From: Acinetobacter chinensis
Lineage (GTDB): Bacteria; Pseudomonadota; Gammaproteobacteria; Pseudomonadales; Moraxellaceae
DNA: 64,000 bases
Direction of reading: 5' to 3'
NCBI RefSeq assembly: GCF_002165375.2
Contig: NZ_CP032134.1
Span: forward strand, 248,001-312,000
Below, in pieces: positions 18,313 to 26,592 of this stretch. Positions within the stretch are counted from its first letter, which is position 1; each line of letters begins with the position of its first letter. The translations under genes were made by a program, and so were the position numbers. The notes below the pieces were generated by a model. That model ran no database searches and was not told the DNA's origin. It was given only the letters and a program-made list of their open reading frames with translations.

Positions 18313-18366
18313 AATGAGAATTATTATGAGGCTTATTTGGTAACTATTCTCATTTGTATGTATAAT
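18313..18366 (+). promoter_or_regulatory. feo promoter with two Fur-like boxes
   Basis: Two matches to the 7-1-7 Fur box TGATAATNATTATCA are seen: 18315-18329 (two mismatches) and 18338-18352 (three mismatches). They lie inside a larger perfect 9-bp inverted repeat (AATGAGAAT at 18313-18321, ATTCTCATT at 18346-18354). A perfect TATAAT at 18361 with TTGGTA at 18337 (18-bp spacing) is the likely sigma-70 promoter, so the second box covers the -35. Iron-dependent repression by Fur is inferred. Confidence 0.75.
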
Positions 18367-18404
18367 GGATCGTTAATAGACGAATTATTTCAGGGTCAGT
18401 TGCA

Positions 18405-18674
18405 GTGCGTTTGTCAGAATTGAAAGTGAAGCATGCTGCTGTTATTACTCGGGTCAATCGAATCGGGGACGAACAGTCAGATCAGCCAGATATGGTTGCG
18501 AGCCGCCTTGAAACGCTGGGTTTTGTCCCAGGTACAAAAGTACAGGTCATTACCAAAGGTATTTTTGGTGGCGATCCGATTTTAATTCAGGTGGGTTTTA
18601 CCCGTTTTGCTTTACGTAAGGCAGAAGCAGAGAAAATTGAAATTAACCCACATGCTGAAGGAGTTCCTGCATGA
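18405..18674 (+). CDS. feoA: Ferrous iron transport protein A
   Basis: FeoA is a small SH3-like cytosolic protein required for FeoB-mediated Fe(II) uptake. The 89 residues contain the family pattern MASRLETLGFVPGTKV and a C-terminal beta strand pair with GDPILIQVGFTRFALRKAEAE. It uses a GTG start. It overlaps feoB by 4 bp (ATGA), so the two are translationally coupled. The Fur-like promoter lies directly upstream. Confidence 0.9.
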   Translation: MRLSELKVKHAAVITRVNRIGDEQSDQPDMVASRLETLGFVPGTKVQVITKGIFGGDPILIQVGFTRFALRKAEAEKIEINPHAEGVPA

Positions 18675-20533
18675 GCGCAGCGTTAAGAATCGCTTTGGTA
18701 GGAAATCCGAACTGCGGTAAAACATCATTATTTAACCACTTGACCGGAACACGCCAGAAAGTTGCCAACTATGCGGGTGTTACGGTAGAGCGTAAGGTCG
18801 GAGCATTTACACTGCCTTCAGGCAAAGCTGTACGTGTTCTGGATTTGCCAGGGACTTACAGTCTGAATGCCACCAGTCCAGATGAAGCGATTACCCGTGA
18901 TGTAGTACTGGGGAAAATTGCAGATGAACAGGAACAGGATGCTTTTCTGTGTGTGGTTGATGCGACCAACCTGAAACTGCACCTGGGATTGGTGCTGGAA
19001 GTGATTGCGCAGGGTAAACCAGTTCTGCTTGTACTGAACATGGTGGATGAAGCCCGTCGTCGCGGTATGCAGATCAATACTGAAAAACTGGCGCAGCGTC
19101 TGGGTATTCCTGTTGTAGAAACCGTTGCTGTACGTAATTCAGGTATCGAAAGCCTACTGGGTGCACTGGATCAGGAGAAATTCCGTAAACCGGATTCTTC
19201 ACTGAGCGATGTCAGCCTGAATGGCGCCATTCATGAAAAAGTTGCACAGCTTTTAAAAGATGTTGTGGCTTATGTGGATGAAGAAGACAAGCGTACTGAC
19301 TTCCTGGATAAGATTTTTTTACATCCGGTGCTGGGACTGATCAGCCTGGCTGTAATGATGTTCATTGTATTCCAGGCGGTGTTTGCCTGGGCTGAACCGG
19401 TCATGACCCTGATCGAAGATGCATTTGCATGGTTGGGTGAAACGGTCGGTCAGTTTATTGCCCAGCCTTTGCTGAACAGTCTGGTTGTGGATGGAATCAT
19501 TGCAGGGGCGGGCGGTGTTGTGGTGTTCCTACCACAGATTCTGATCCTGTTCTTCTTTATTCTGGTGCTTGAGGAATCGGGTTATCTGCCACGGGCAGCT
19601 TTCCTGCTGGATAAACTGATGTTCAAGGCAGGTTTAAGTGGTCGTGCCTTTATTCCTTTACTGTCCAGCTTTGCCTGTGCAGTACCAGGCGTGATGGCGA
19701 CCCGCAGTATCAGTGACCCGCGTGACCGTCTGGTAACCATTTTTGTGGCACCGCTGATGACCTGTTCTGCCCGTCTGCCTGTCTATGCGCTGCTGATCAG
19801 TGCATTCATTCCATCGCAGACGGTATGGGGACTGTTCAATCTGCAGGGGCTGGTGTTGTTTGCTCTGTATATGTCAGGCATTGTGAGTGCGCTGCTGGTG
19901 GCATTTGTACTGAAATTTTTCCAGAAGGACAAATCACAGTATGCTTTGTTGATGGAGTTACCAAGTTACCGTATTCCTGATATTCAGAGTGTGTGGATTG
20001 GTCTGCTGGATCGTGCCAGAATCTTCCTGAAACGTGTTGGTGGTATCATTTTCGCACTTTCAATTCTGCTGTGGTTCCTGTGTACATTCCCACAGCCACC
20101 AGAAGGTGGAACATTACCCGCAATTGATTATTCCTTTGCGGGGATGCTGGGGCATCTGATGCAGCCGATTTTTGCCCCGCTTGGGTTTAATTGGCAGATC
20201 TGTATTGCGCTTATTCCTGCAATGGCAGCGCGTGAGGTGCTGGTGGCATCACTGGGTGTGGTCTATGCACTGTCTGCAACGGATGAAGATGCAGTCACTC
20301 AGGGCTTATCTCAGTTGATCAGTCAGGGGGATCTCAGCTGGTCACTGGCGACCGGTCTGTCTCTGCTGGTCTGGTTTATTTATGCACCACACTGCCTGGC
20401 AACACTGGCGACTGTAAAACGTGAAACAGGTTCATGGAAAACAGTAGCGGGTATGACGGCATATCTGTTTGGTCTGGCATATCTGATGTCATTCCTGACC
20501 TATCAGATTGCAACGAACTATTTCGGTCTTTAA
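18671..20533 (+). CDS. feoB: Ferrous iron transporter FeoB
   Basis: FeoB is the inner-membrane Fe(II) transporter with an N-terminal G-protein domain. G1 is GNPNCGKT (11-18), G3 is DLPGTYSL, G4 is NMVD. The membrane part (about 215-615) has the two Gate motifs, including PLLSSFACAVPGVMATR and PLMTCSARLPVYALL with the conserved cysteines. Length 620 is slightly short of the E. coli protein, mainly because it lacks a long C-terminal tail. It is followed by a small Cys-rich membrane gene after 15 bp. Confidence 0.94.
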   Translation: MSAALRIALVGNPNCGKTSLFNHLTGTRQKVANYAGVTVERKVGAFTLPSGKAVRVLDLPGTYSLNATSPDEAITRDVVLGKIADEQEQDAFLCVVDATNLKLHLGLVLEVIAQGKPVLLVLNMVDEARRRGMQINTEKLAQRLGIPVVETVAVRNSGIESLLGALDQEKFRKPDSSLSDVSLNGAIHEKVAQLLKDVVAYVDEEDKRTDFLDKIFLHPVLGLISLAVMMFIVFQAVFAWAEPVMTLIEDAFAWLGETVGQFIAQPLLNSLVVDGIIAGAGGVVVFLPQILILFFFILVLEESGYLPRAAFLLDKLMFKAGLSGRAFIPLLSSFACAVPGVMATRSISDPRDRLVTIFVAPLMTCSARLPVYALLISAFIPSQTVWGLFNLQGLVLFALYMSGIVSALLVAFVLKFFQKDKSQYALLMELPSYRIPDIQSVWIGLLDRARIFLKRVGGIIFALSILLWFLCTFPQPPEGGTLPAIDYSFAGMLGHLMQPIFAPLGFNWQICIALIPAMAAREVLVASLGVVYALSATDEDAVTQGLSQLISQGDLSWSLATGLSLLVWFIYAPHCLATLATVKRETGSWKTVAGMTAYLFGLAYLMSFLTYQIATNYFGL

Positions 20534-20548
20534 GCGAGGGAGCTTGAG

Positions 20549-20797
20549 ATGGTTGAATTATTGATTGTTACCGCATTGGTGATATGGAGTGCGATCTTTG
20601 TATTTAAGAAAGTCTTTCCAAAGTCGGCATATACAGTATTTATGAAACTGTCTCAGTTCTGCCGAAGAAAAGGCTGGGTACGCCTGGCGGACTGGTTGCA
20701 ACCTGCAATGGTGATGGGTTGTGGTGGCGGTTGCGGGTGCAGTACAGATGATGCACCTGCAAAAAAAACAGAAGTTCAGGCTGTAAAATGGAAGTAA
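20549..20797 (+). CDS. Small Cys-rich membrane protein of the feo operon
   Basis: An 82-residue protein with one N-terminal membrane helix (about 3-20), a basic amphipathic middle part and a cysteine cluster CGGGCGC at 58-64, plus Cys38. It resembles the FeoB-associated Cys-rich membrane proteins found downstream of feoB in many bacteria, in place of FeoC. It has a strong GAGGGAG ribosome site and lies 15 bp after feoB, before a terminator. The cysteine motif could bind Fe or an Fe-S cluster; this is inference. The exact role is not known to me. Confidence 0.75.
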   Translation: MVELLIVTALVIWSAIFVFKKVFPKSAYTVFMKLSQFCRRKGWVRLADWLQPAMVMGCGGGCGCSTDDAPAKKTEVQAVKWK

Positions 20798-20825
20798 GTT
20801 CCGGCTGAACAGTAACGTTATGAAA

Positions 20826-20853
20826 AGAACCGTCATTTATGACGGTTTTTTTA
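20826..20853 (+). terminator. Terminator of the feo operon
   Basis: Stem AACCGTCA (20828-20835) and TGACGGTT (20840-20847) with a 4-nt loop, followed by a run of T to 20852. Confidence 0.85.
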
Positions 20854-20960
20854 CGCGATGACACAAAAAAAGGCTGAATCAGTCAAAACAGAAAAAGCTT
20901 TCAAAACGGCAAAGTGCTAACATTTTGTCAGTTTAAAAAACCTTTGGATATGGGGTAAGC

Positions 20961-22307
20961 ATGTTAATACAGCGTGGTGGTCTAAAAGTCGTCGCAGGAC
21001 TTGGAATTTCAGGTGTTGCAGCAGTTAATTTTCTGCATGGTAAAGGCTACCAGGTTGCGGTGACAGACTCCAGACCGACGCCACCTGGACATGATCAGAT
21101 TCCAGCCGAGGTTCAGACCCGTTTTGGACAGTTTGATCAGGAACTGCTGTTACAGGCTGAAGAAATCATTATCAGTCCAGGGCTTGACCCGAAACTGCCG
21201 GAAATCCAGGCTGCAATTGCTCAGGGTATTCCTGTCGTGAGTGAAATTCAGATTCTGCGCCGTGCAACGGACAAGCCAGTGATGGCAATTACTGGTTCCA
21301 ATGCGAAAAGTACGGTGACTACTTTAATGGGCTTAATGGCACAGGATGCGGGAATTAAAGTCGCAGTGGGCGGTAATCTTGGACGTCCTGCACTTGATCT
21401 GACCAAAGATGATCCTGATCTGTATATTCTGGAGCTTTCAAGTTTTCAGCTGGAAACCACTTCAAATTTAAATGCAGAAGTTGCCGTGGTTCTGAATATG
21501 AGTGAAGATCATCTGGATCGTCATGGTGATATGGCAGGCTATCATGCAGCCAAACACCGTATTTTCCAGGGTGTCAAAAAAGTGGTGCATAACCGCGATG
21601 ATTCACTGACCCGTCCACTGGTTCCTGATATCACACCAATGCAGAGTTTTGGATTGAATGCTCCTGATCTGAATCAGTACGGAATCCTGCGTGAAGACAA
21701 TGGCACGATCTGGCTTGCCCGTGGTCGTGAACGTTTGCTGAAAAGTTCTGAGATGTATATTCAGGGTACACACAACGTTGCCAATGCTTTAGCATGTTTG
21801 GCACTGGGTGAGGCAATCGGCTTACCACTGGAAAAAATGCTGGAAACCCTGAAGACATTTAAGGGTCTTGAGCATCGCTGTGAATTTGTCAAAGAACTGC
21901 ATGGTGTCCGTTATTATAATGACTCTAAAGGCACCAATATTGGAGCAACGCTCGCAGCACTGGATGGTCTTGGTGCCGCCATTGAAGTTCAGCAGGGGAA
22001 AGTTGCGATTATTTTAGGTGGGCAGGGTAAGGGACAGGATTTTACTGCACTGCGTGATTCACTGGGGCAGTATGCCAAAGTTGCGATCCTGATTGGTGAA
22101 GACAGTCCTGTGATTGAACAGGCCATTGCAGGGACGGTTGAATTACGTCACGCAGCAAGTCTGCAGGAAGCTGTAGAGCTGGCGCAGAAAAATACGCAGT
22201 CCGGCGATGTGGTACTGTTGTCACCTGCATGTGCCAGTTTTGATATGTTTAAGGGTTACAGTGAGCGTGGTCACCAGTTTGTAGACTGTGTGAATGCACT
22301 TGGCTAA
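20961..22307 (+). CDS. murD: UDP-N-acetylmuramoyl-L-alanine:D-glutamate ligase
   Basis: MurD adds D-glutamate to UDP-MurNAc-L-Ala in the cytosol. The Mur-ligase P-loop is GSNAKSTVTTL near residue 112, the metal/ATP region is ELSSFQLETT, and the C-terminal domain shows YNDSKGTNIGAT, LGGQGKGQDF and LLSPACASFDMFK. Ala in place of the second Gly of the P-loop also occurs, as far as I recall, in Pseudomonas MurD. Length 448 is normal. ftsW follows 24 bp later, as in dcw-type clusters, but the other dcw genes are absent here. Confidence 0.95.
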   Translation: MLIQRGGLKVVAGLGISGVAAVNFLHGKGYQVAVTDSRPTPPGHDQIPAEVQTRFGQFDQELLLQAEEIIISPGLDPKLPEIQAAIAQGIPVVSEIQILRRATDKPVMAITGSNAKSTVTTLMGLMAQDAGIKVAVGGNLGRPALDLTKDDPDLYILELSSFQLETTSNLNAEVAVVLNMSEDHLDRHGDMAGYHAAKHRIFQGVKKVVHNRDDSLTRPLVPDITPMQSFGLNAPDLNQYGILREDNGTIWLARGRERLLKSSEMYIQGTHNVANALACLALGEAIGLPLEKMLETLKTFKGLEHRCEFVKELHGVRYYNDSKGTNIGATLAALDGLGAAIEVQQGKVAIILGGQGKGQDFTALRDSLGQYAKVAILIGEDSPVIEQAIAGTVELRHAASLQEAVELAQKNTQSGDVVLLSPACASFDMFKGYSERGHQFVDCVNALG

Positions 22308-22331
22308 GAAGAATGATAAGGAATATGTTGT

Positions 22332-23528
22332 ATGGCTGATCTGGCTCAGACGACGATCAATAAAATAAATCAGATATATGACCGATGGCTGCCGAAAGTA
22401 CCTGCCGAATTCAGTGTCAGAAATGTGCTGATCTTCTGTGTGCTTGCATTATTGTGTATTGGTTCCATCATGGTGGCATCGGCTTCCATGCCTTATGCCG
22501 AGCGGATGCATGAAAATGCATTTCACTATGTCGGGCGTCATGGTATTTCCATTGTTGTTGCTGCCGTTGCTGCATTTCTGGCTTATCGGATACCGTTAAA
22601 TATCTGGTTTAACAATACATTTCCCTTATGGCTGGTCACGATTGGCTTGCTGGCTGCCGTGCTGGTGGTCGGGACGGAAGTCAACGGTTCAACCCGATGG
22701 ATCAGAATTGCAGGATTTACGCTGCAGGCAACCGAAGTGGCGAAAGTCATGATGGCAATCTTTACCGCGGACTATGTTGTGCGCCGTGCCGAGGAAGTCA
22801 GGAACAATATTAAGGGACTGGTCCGTCTGGCGGTGATCATGATCCTGACGGTGGGACTGATTATTGCTGAGCCTGATCTGGGGGCCACGGTCGTTATTGT
22901 ATTGTCCATGCTGGGTGTGTTCTTCCTGGCAGGTGCTCCGATTATTCAGTTCGGTATCGCACTGGGAGCAATTATTGCGGCATTTGTTTTCCTGGTGGTG
23001 TTTGAACCGTACCGTTTTGAGCGACTGATGTCATTTTCAAACCCATGGAATGATCCCCTTGGAGCGGGTTATCAGCTGTCCAATGCACTGATGGCCTTTG
23101 GTCGTGGTGAATGGATGGGCGTAGGTCTGGGTCACAGTATTCAGAAAATGTCCTATCTGCCAGAGGCACATACTGACTTTATGCTTGCAGTGCTGGGAGA
23201 GGAATTCGGTTTCTTCGGTATTGTGACGGTACTGGTGCTGTCGTTCAGCATGCTGGTGTGCTGTATTAAAGTTGGACACCGTGCCCTGAAAAATCAGTAT
23301 TTACGGGCAGGTTATCTGGCTTATGGAATCAGTATCATTTTCCTTTTACAGATACTGGTCAATGCCGGGATGAACATGGGTATGCTGCCAACCAAAGGTC
23401 TGACATTGCCGTTTATCAGTTATGGTGGTTCCTCTTTGATTGTCTGTGCAGTCATGATCAGTCTGATTCTGAAGATTGATTCAACTACTCAGCAATCCAA
23501 CCCATCCAGGGAAGAATCCAGTTTTTAA
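22332..23528 (+). CDS. ftsW: Septal peptidoglycan glycosyltransferase FtsW
   Basis: FtsW is the SEDS-family polymerase that makes septal glycan with FtsI. The 398-residue protein has about ten membrane helices and the SEDS marks NGSTRWI, AEPDLGATVVI, the large periplasmic loop GEWMGVGLGHSIQKMSYLPEAHTDF (split here for reading: GVGLGHS and LPEAHTDF) and PFISYGGSSL near 350. It follows murD and ends in a strong terminator. Confidence 0.94.
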   Translation: MADLAQTTINKINQIYDRWLPKVPAEFSVRNVLIFCVLALLCIGSIMVASASMPYAERMHENAFHYVGRHGISIVVAAVAAFLAYRIPLNIWFNNTFPLWLVTIGLLAAVLVVGTEVNGSTRWIRIAGFTLQATEVAKVMMAIFTADYVVRRAEEVRNNIKGLVRLAVIMILTVGLIIAEPDLGATVVIVLSMLGVFFLAGAPIIQFGIALGAIIAAFVFLVVFEPYRFERLMSFSNPWNDPLGAGYQLSNALMAFGRGEWMGVGLGHSIQKMSYLPEAHTDFMLAVLGEEFGFFGIVTVLVLSFSMLVCCIKVGHRALKNQYLRAGYLAYGISIIFLLQILVNAGMNMGMLPTKGLTLPFISYGGSSLIVCAVMISLILKIDSTTQQSNPSREESSF

Positions 23529-23552
23529 TCTATAAATTAAAGTATCTGCAGG

Positions 23553-23588
23553 TCTGCTGAATTCAACGGAATTCAGCAGATTTTTTTT
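23553..23588 (+). terminator. Strong terminator after ftsW
   Basis: A 12-bp perfect stem (TCTGCTGAATTC at 23553-23564, its complement at 23569-23580) with loop AACG, followed by eight T. Confidence 0.92.
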
Positions 23589-23620
23589 GAGGGAAATTTA
23601 GTCCCAGGCTGGGGAGCTGT

Positions 23621-24940
23621 GTGCTGAAATCATTCACTGAAATTAAATACCGATTATTATTTTTTCTTTTGCTGGGGAGTGCCATTCCACTGTTGTACAG
23701 CACAACGAGAATTTACTGGATGGGGCAAATGGAGGATGGGACAACATTTAATATAGCCTCTCAGCTGACCTGGATATCCGTATTTTATGAAACGGTAAAT
23801 GAAACTTTGCTGCTGCCGCTGGCATTTATTCTTGGATCAGTTATTAAAGAAACTGAGCGGCTGAAGCAGAGAATAGCAATAACACTGACCGTATTTGTTG
23901 CAGTTTATCTGATCATTACTCTGGTGATGCTGGTGTTTACGCCCAGTGCTGTCGGCTTTATGCAGCAGGCATCATCATTGACTGCTTTGACAGTTCAGTA
24001 CATTCGACTAGAAGCTGTCGCAATCTTTTTTTCCTCAGTCTTCAGTTACTATCAGCTCCTGCTGGTTTTAGAAAACAGGCAGAAACTTCTGTATTTACTG
24101 CTTTTTCTTCAGACAGTTTTAATCATTCTTCTGGACAGTTTTTTAGTCAGCAGTCTATCATTTTCATTGCAGCTTGGGGTTTTGGGTGTTGCTTTGAGTA
24201 ATATCGCTGTGAATATATTTATGTGCAGCCTGACTGTTTATTTCATCTACCGTCGTGGTATTGGTTTCTCAGATCTCCAGTTTAATGGTGCTGCCTGGAT
24301 AAAAAAGTGGCGTGAGCTGATGCTGATGTCAGGTCTTGAATCAGGCATAAGAAATATCATTTTTATCGTCATGATTCTGAAAATGATCAACCTTGCAGAA
24401 AGTTCAGGTGATTTCTGGTTAATGAATCAGTTTATCTGGGGCTGGTTATTATTACCTGTTTTCGCAATCGCGCAACTCGTCAGGCAGGATGCGGCAACGC
24501 ATGCAGAGTTGAGTCCCTCTAAAATCAGCGCTTATCTGGTTCTTGTCAGTGGTGTGATCATTTGCTGGTTTTTCACAATGCCGTTCTGGGAATATTTTAT
24601 CCATTCAGTAATGGGGATTTCGCATGCTGAAAAAATTGTCAGTATGGTGGTCTGGATGCTTGGTTTTTATATGCTGTTTGCATGGAACAGTGTCTTCGAT
24701 CAGTATTTCTATGGAACTGGTCGTATCCATTTAATTTTATATCAAACGCTCATCATTAATTTGTTCTTTTATGGCACGGTGTATATTTTGCATATCATGA
24801 ATATGTTTAGCGTGACACTGGATAATATATTGCTGATTTTTGGATTAAGCCTGATGTTTGACAGTTTGCTGACGTATTTTCAGTATATGAGGGTACGAAA
24901 GCAGAATCAGCTGAGAGAGTTGAAGTGCGCCAGCTTATAA
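23621..24940 (+). CDS. MATE-like polytopic membrane transporter
   Basis: A 439-residue hydrophobic protein with about twelve membrane helices arranged as two similar halves, and an overall pattern like MatE/MOP-superfamily flippases or drug/Na+ antiporters. I do not see the residues that would settle a substrate, so no gene name is given. The start is GTG with GGGGA six bases upstream. The gene stands alone after a terminator, and its stop overlaps the convergent gluQRS by 6 bp. Its T-rich codon use and low GC differ slightly from the neighbours, but this partly reflects hydrophobic residues. Confidence 0.6.
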   Translation: MLKSFTEIKYRLLFFLLLGSAIPLLYSTTRIYWMGQMEDGTTFNIASQLTWISVFYETVNETLLLPLAFILGSVIKETERLKQRIAITLTVFVAVYLIITLVMLVFTPSAVGFMQQASSLTALTVQYIRLEAVAIFFSSVFSYYQLLLVLENRQKLLYLLLFLQTVLIILLDSFLVSSLSFSLQLGVLGVALSNIAVNIFMCSLTVYFIYRRGIGFSDLQFNGAAWIKKWRELMLMSGLESGIRNIIFIVMILKMINLAESSGDFWLMNQFIWGWLLLPVFAIAQLVRQDAATHAELSPSKISAYLVLVSGVIICWFFTMPFWEYFIHSVMGISHAEKIVSMVVWMLGFYMLFAWNSVFDQYFYGTGRIHLILYQTLIINLFFYGTVYILHIMNMFSVTLDNILLIFGLSLMFDSLLTYFQYMRVRKQNQLRELKCASL

Positions 24941-25798
24941 AAAGACGGCCTGAATTTCAGTGCCATGAGGAATGCTTTTTCTGTCCCATTGAGCTACTGC
25001 CTGTATCAGCATTCTGTCAGGCAGATCCAGTTCTACAGCAGGTTGCCCGAGTGCAGTAATGGCATCTGACAACAGAACACAAGCCTGAGATGGATCAAGT
25101 GCCTGAGCCATGTTCTGTTTAGAAAGTTTCTGCCCCTGATCATTCATCGCCAGGGGAAGGTGCATATAGGACAGTTCAGGATAGCCAAGCAGTTTCCCGA
25201 GCCAGATCTGACGTTCAGTGTTGTCCAGCAGGTCTGCGCCACGGACGACATGTGTCATGCCTTGCAGATAATCATCCACGACAACAGCCAGCTGGTAGTT
25301 GATAATGCCGTCCCGACGTTTCAGAACAAAGTCACCCAGATCATATTTCAGATTGGAACAGTGCCGTCCCTGTAGGGCGTCATCAAAACAGATTTCACAG
25401 TCATCGACCTTCACCCGTATCGCCTGATGCGCCAGAGGCAGATTTAAGTGACGGCAGGTTTCTGTATAAATATGATTGGAGCCGAGTATTTTTCGGGTGC
25501 ATTGACATGCATACACCAACCTTTGCTGATGCAGTTGTTCAATAATGGATTCATAAATATCAAGGCGGTCTTTCTGAAAAATAATTTCTTTGTCAGATTC
25601 AAAACCAAAGGCATCCAGGCATTTCAGGATATGTGCTTCGCTGCCAGGATAGATGCGGGGAATATCCGTATCTTCAATACGGACAATCCATTCACCCTGA
25701 TGGGCTTTTGCTTCACAATAACTGGCGACAGCCGTAATGAGTGAACCAAAATGCAAAGGGCCGGTTGGCGATGGCGCGAACCGACCCCGATAAGCCAC
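24935..25798 (-). CDS. gluQRS: Glutamyl-Q tRNA(Asp) synthetase
   Basis: GluQRS charges glutamate onto the queuosine base of tRNA-Asp; it is a GluRS paralogue lacking the anticodon-binding domain. Seen: HIGH-like GRFAPSPTGPLHFGSL, a Zn site CQC...Y...C and KLSKQN as the KMSKS equivalent. The GTG at 25798 is chosen because AAGGAGG lies eight bases upstream, giving 287 residues that begin just before the catalytic motif. An ATG at 25852 would add 18 residues without similarity. dksA lies directly upstream, a widely conserved pair. Confidence 0.88.
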   Translation of the reverse strand: MAYRGRFAPSPTGPLHFGSLITAVASYCEAKAHQGEWIVRIEDTDIPRIYPGSEAHILKCLDAFGFESDKEIIFQKDRLDIYESIIEQLHQQRLVYACQCTRKILGSNHIYTETCRHLNLPLAHQAIRVKVDDCEICFDDALQGRHCSNLKYDLGDFVLKRRDGIINYQLAVVVDDYLQGMTHVVRGADLLDNTERQIWLGKLLGYPELSYMHLPLAMNDQGQKLSKQNMAQALDPSQACVLLSDAITALGQPAVELDLPDRMLIQAVAQWDRKSIPHGTEIQAVFL

Positions 25799-25855
25799 CC
25801 GTATCTCCTCCTTATCAGAAGAAGGGGACAGGACTGGATTATTCAATAACATGGA

Positions 25856-26383
25856 TCAACCGTTATTCTGCTTCTCTTTGATTTCTGCAAGTGTTTTACA
25901 GTCAATACATAAAGTCGCAGTTGGACGGGCTTCCAGACGACGTAAACCGATTTCGATACCACAGGTTTCACAGAAACCGTAGTCATCATTTTTGATCGCT
26001 TCGATAGACTGTTCAATTTTTCGGATCAGTTTGCGTTCACGGTCACGGGTACGTAATTCAATTGCAAATTCTTCTTCCTGCGTCGCACGGTCATTGACGT
26101 CCGGCAGAGATGAACTTTCGTCCTGCATTGTGTTCAGAGTGCGGTCAACTTCAGACATGAGTTCTGCTTTCCATGCGAGCAGAATCTGACGGAAGTGTTC
26201 GAGTTGCCCCTCAGACATGTATTCTTCATTTTTCTTAGGCTGATAAGGTGCAATACCAAATAAGCTTGCAGTTGAAGCACTGTCAGCAGACTTAGGTTTT
26301 GTTTTACGCACACGCTTTACAGCCTTATCGTCCATAACATCAGACTGTTCATCCAGGACTTGATTTTGGTTGTCATTCGCCAT
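25856..26383 (-). CDS. dksA: RNA polymerase-binding transcription factor DksA
   Basis: DksA enters the RNA polymerase secondary channel and, with ppGpp, controls rRNA and amino-acid promoters. The C-terminal Zn finger is CETCG...CIDC, the coiled coil spans about 65-135 with the acidic tip PDVNDRATQEEE. The ATG at 26383 is chosen over one at 26392 because GAGGA is then nine bases upstream. At 175 residues it carries a longer, basic, low-complexity N-terminal tail (RVRKTKPKSADS) than E. coli DksA. A palindrome covers its -10 region. Confidence 0.94.
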   Translation of the reverse strand: MANDNQNQVLDEQSDVMDDKAVKRVRKTKPKSADSASTASLFGIAPYQPKKNEEYMSEGQLEHFRQILLAWKAELMSEVDRTLNTMQDESSSLPDVNDRATQEEEFAIELRTRDRERKLIRKIEQSIEAIKNDDYGFCETCGIEIGLRRLEARPTATLCIDCKTLAEIKEKQNNG

Positions 26384-26403
26384 ACAGGGCATTCCTCATC
26401 ATA

Positions 26404-26441
26404 TGCGTATATCTATACGCAAAAAATATGGTGATATGCAA
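26404..26441 (-). promoter_or_regulatory. dksA promoter with overlapping palindrome
   Basis: On the minus strand TTGCAT (26436-26441) and TATAGA (26412-26417) are spaced by 18 bp. The -10 lies within a perfect 8-bp palindrome, TGCGTATA-TC-TATACGCA (26404-26421). A repressor operator is a possible reading; none is identified. Confidence 0.5.
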
Positions 26442-26592
26442 GTGTTTTTATCCAACCTTGGAGGATTATTCCTCTTCGGGGGTCGTATCATATAGACTTT
26501 TTGAATTTTTTGATAGTCTTAGATGTCGGGATTTGACATCTCACTTTCCTTTTCGATGGCATAACTTAATGTAAAAAAAACAAAATGAAAAG

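Noticed and set aside
21291..21323. Altered MurD P-loop (GSNAKST) as a sign of inactivation
   Set aside because: The same variant is, to my knowledge, usual in Pseudomonas-type MurD, and all other motifs are intact.
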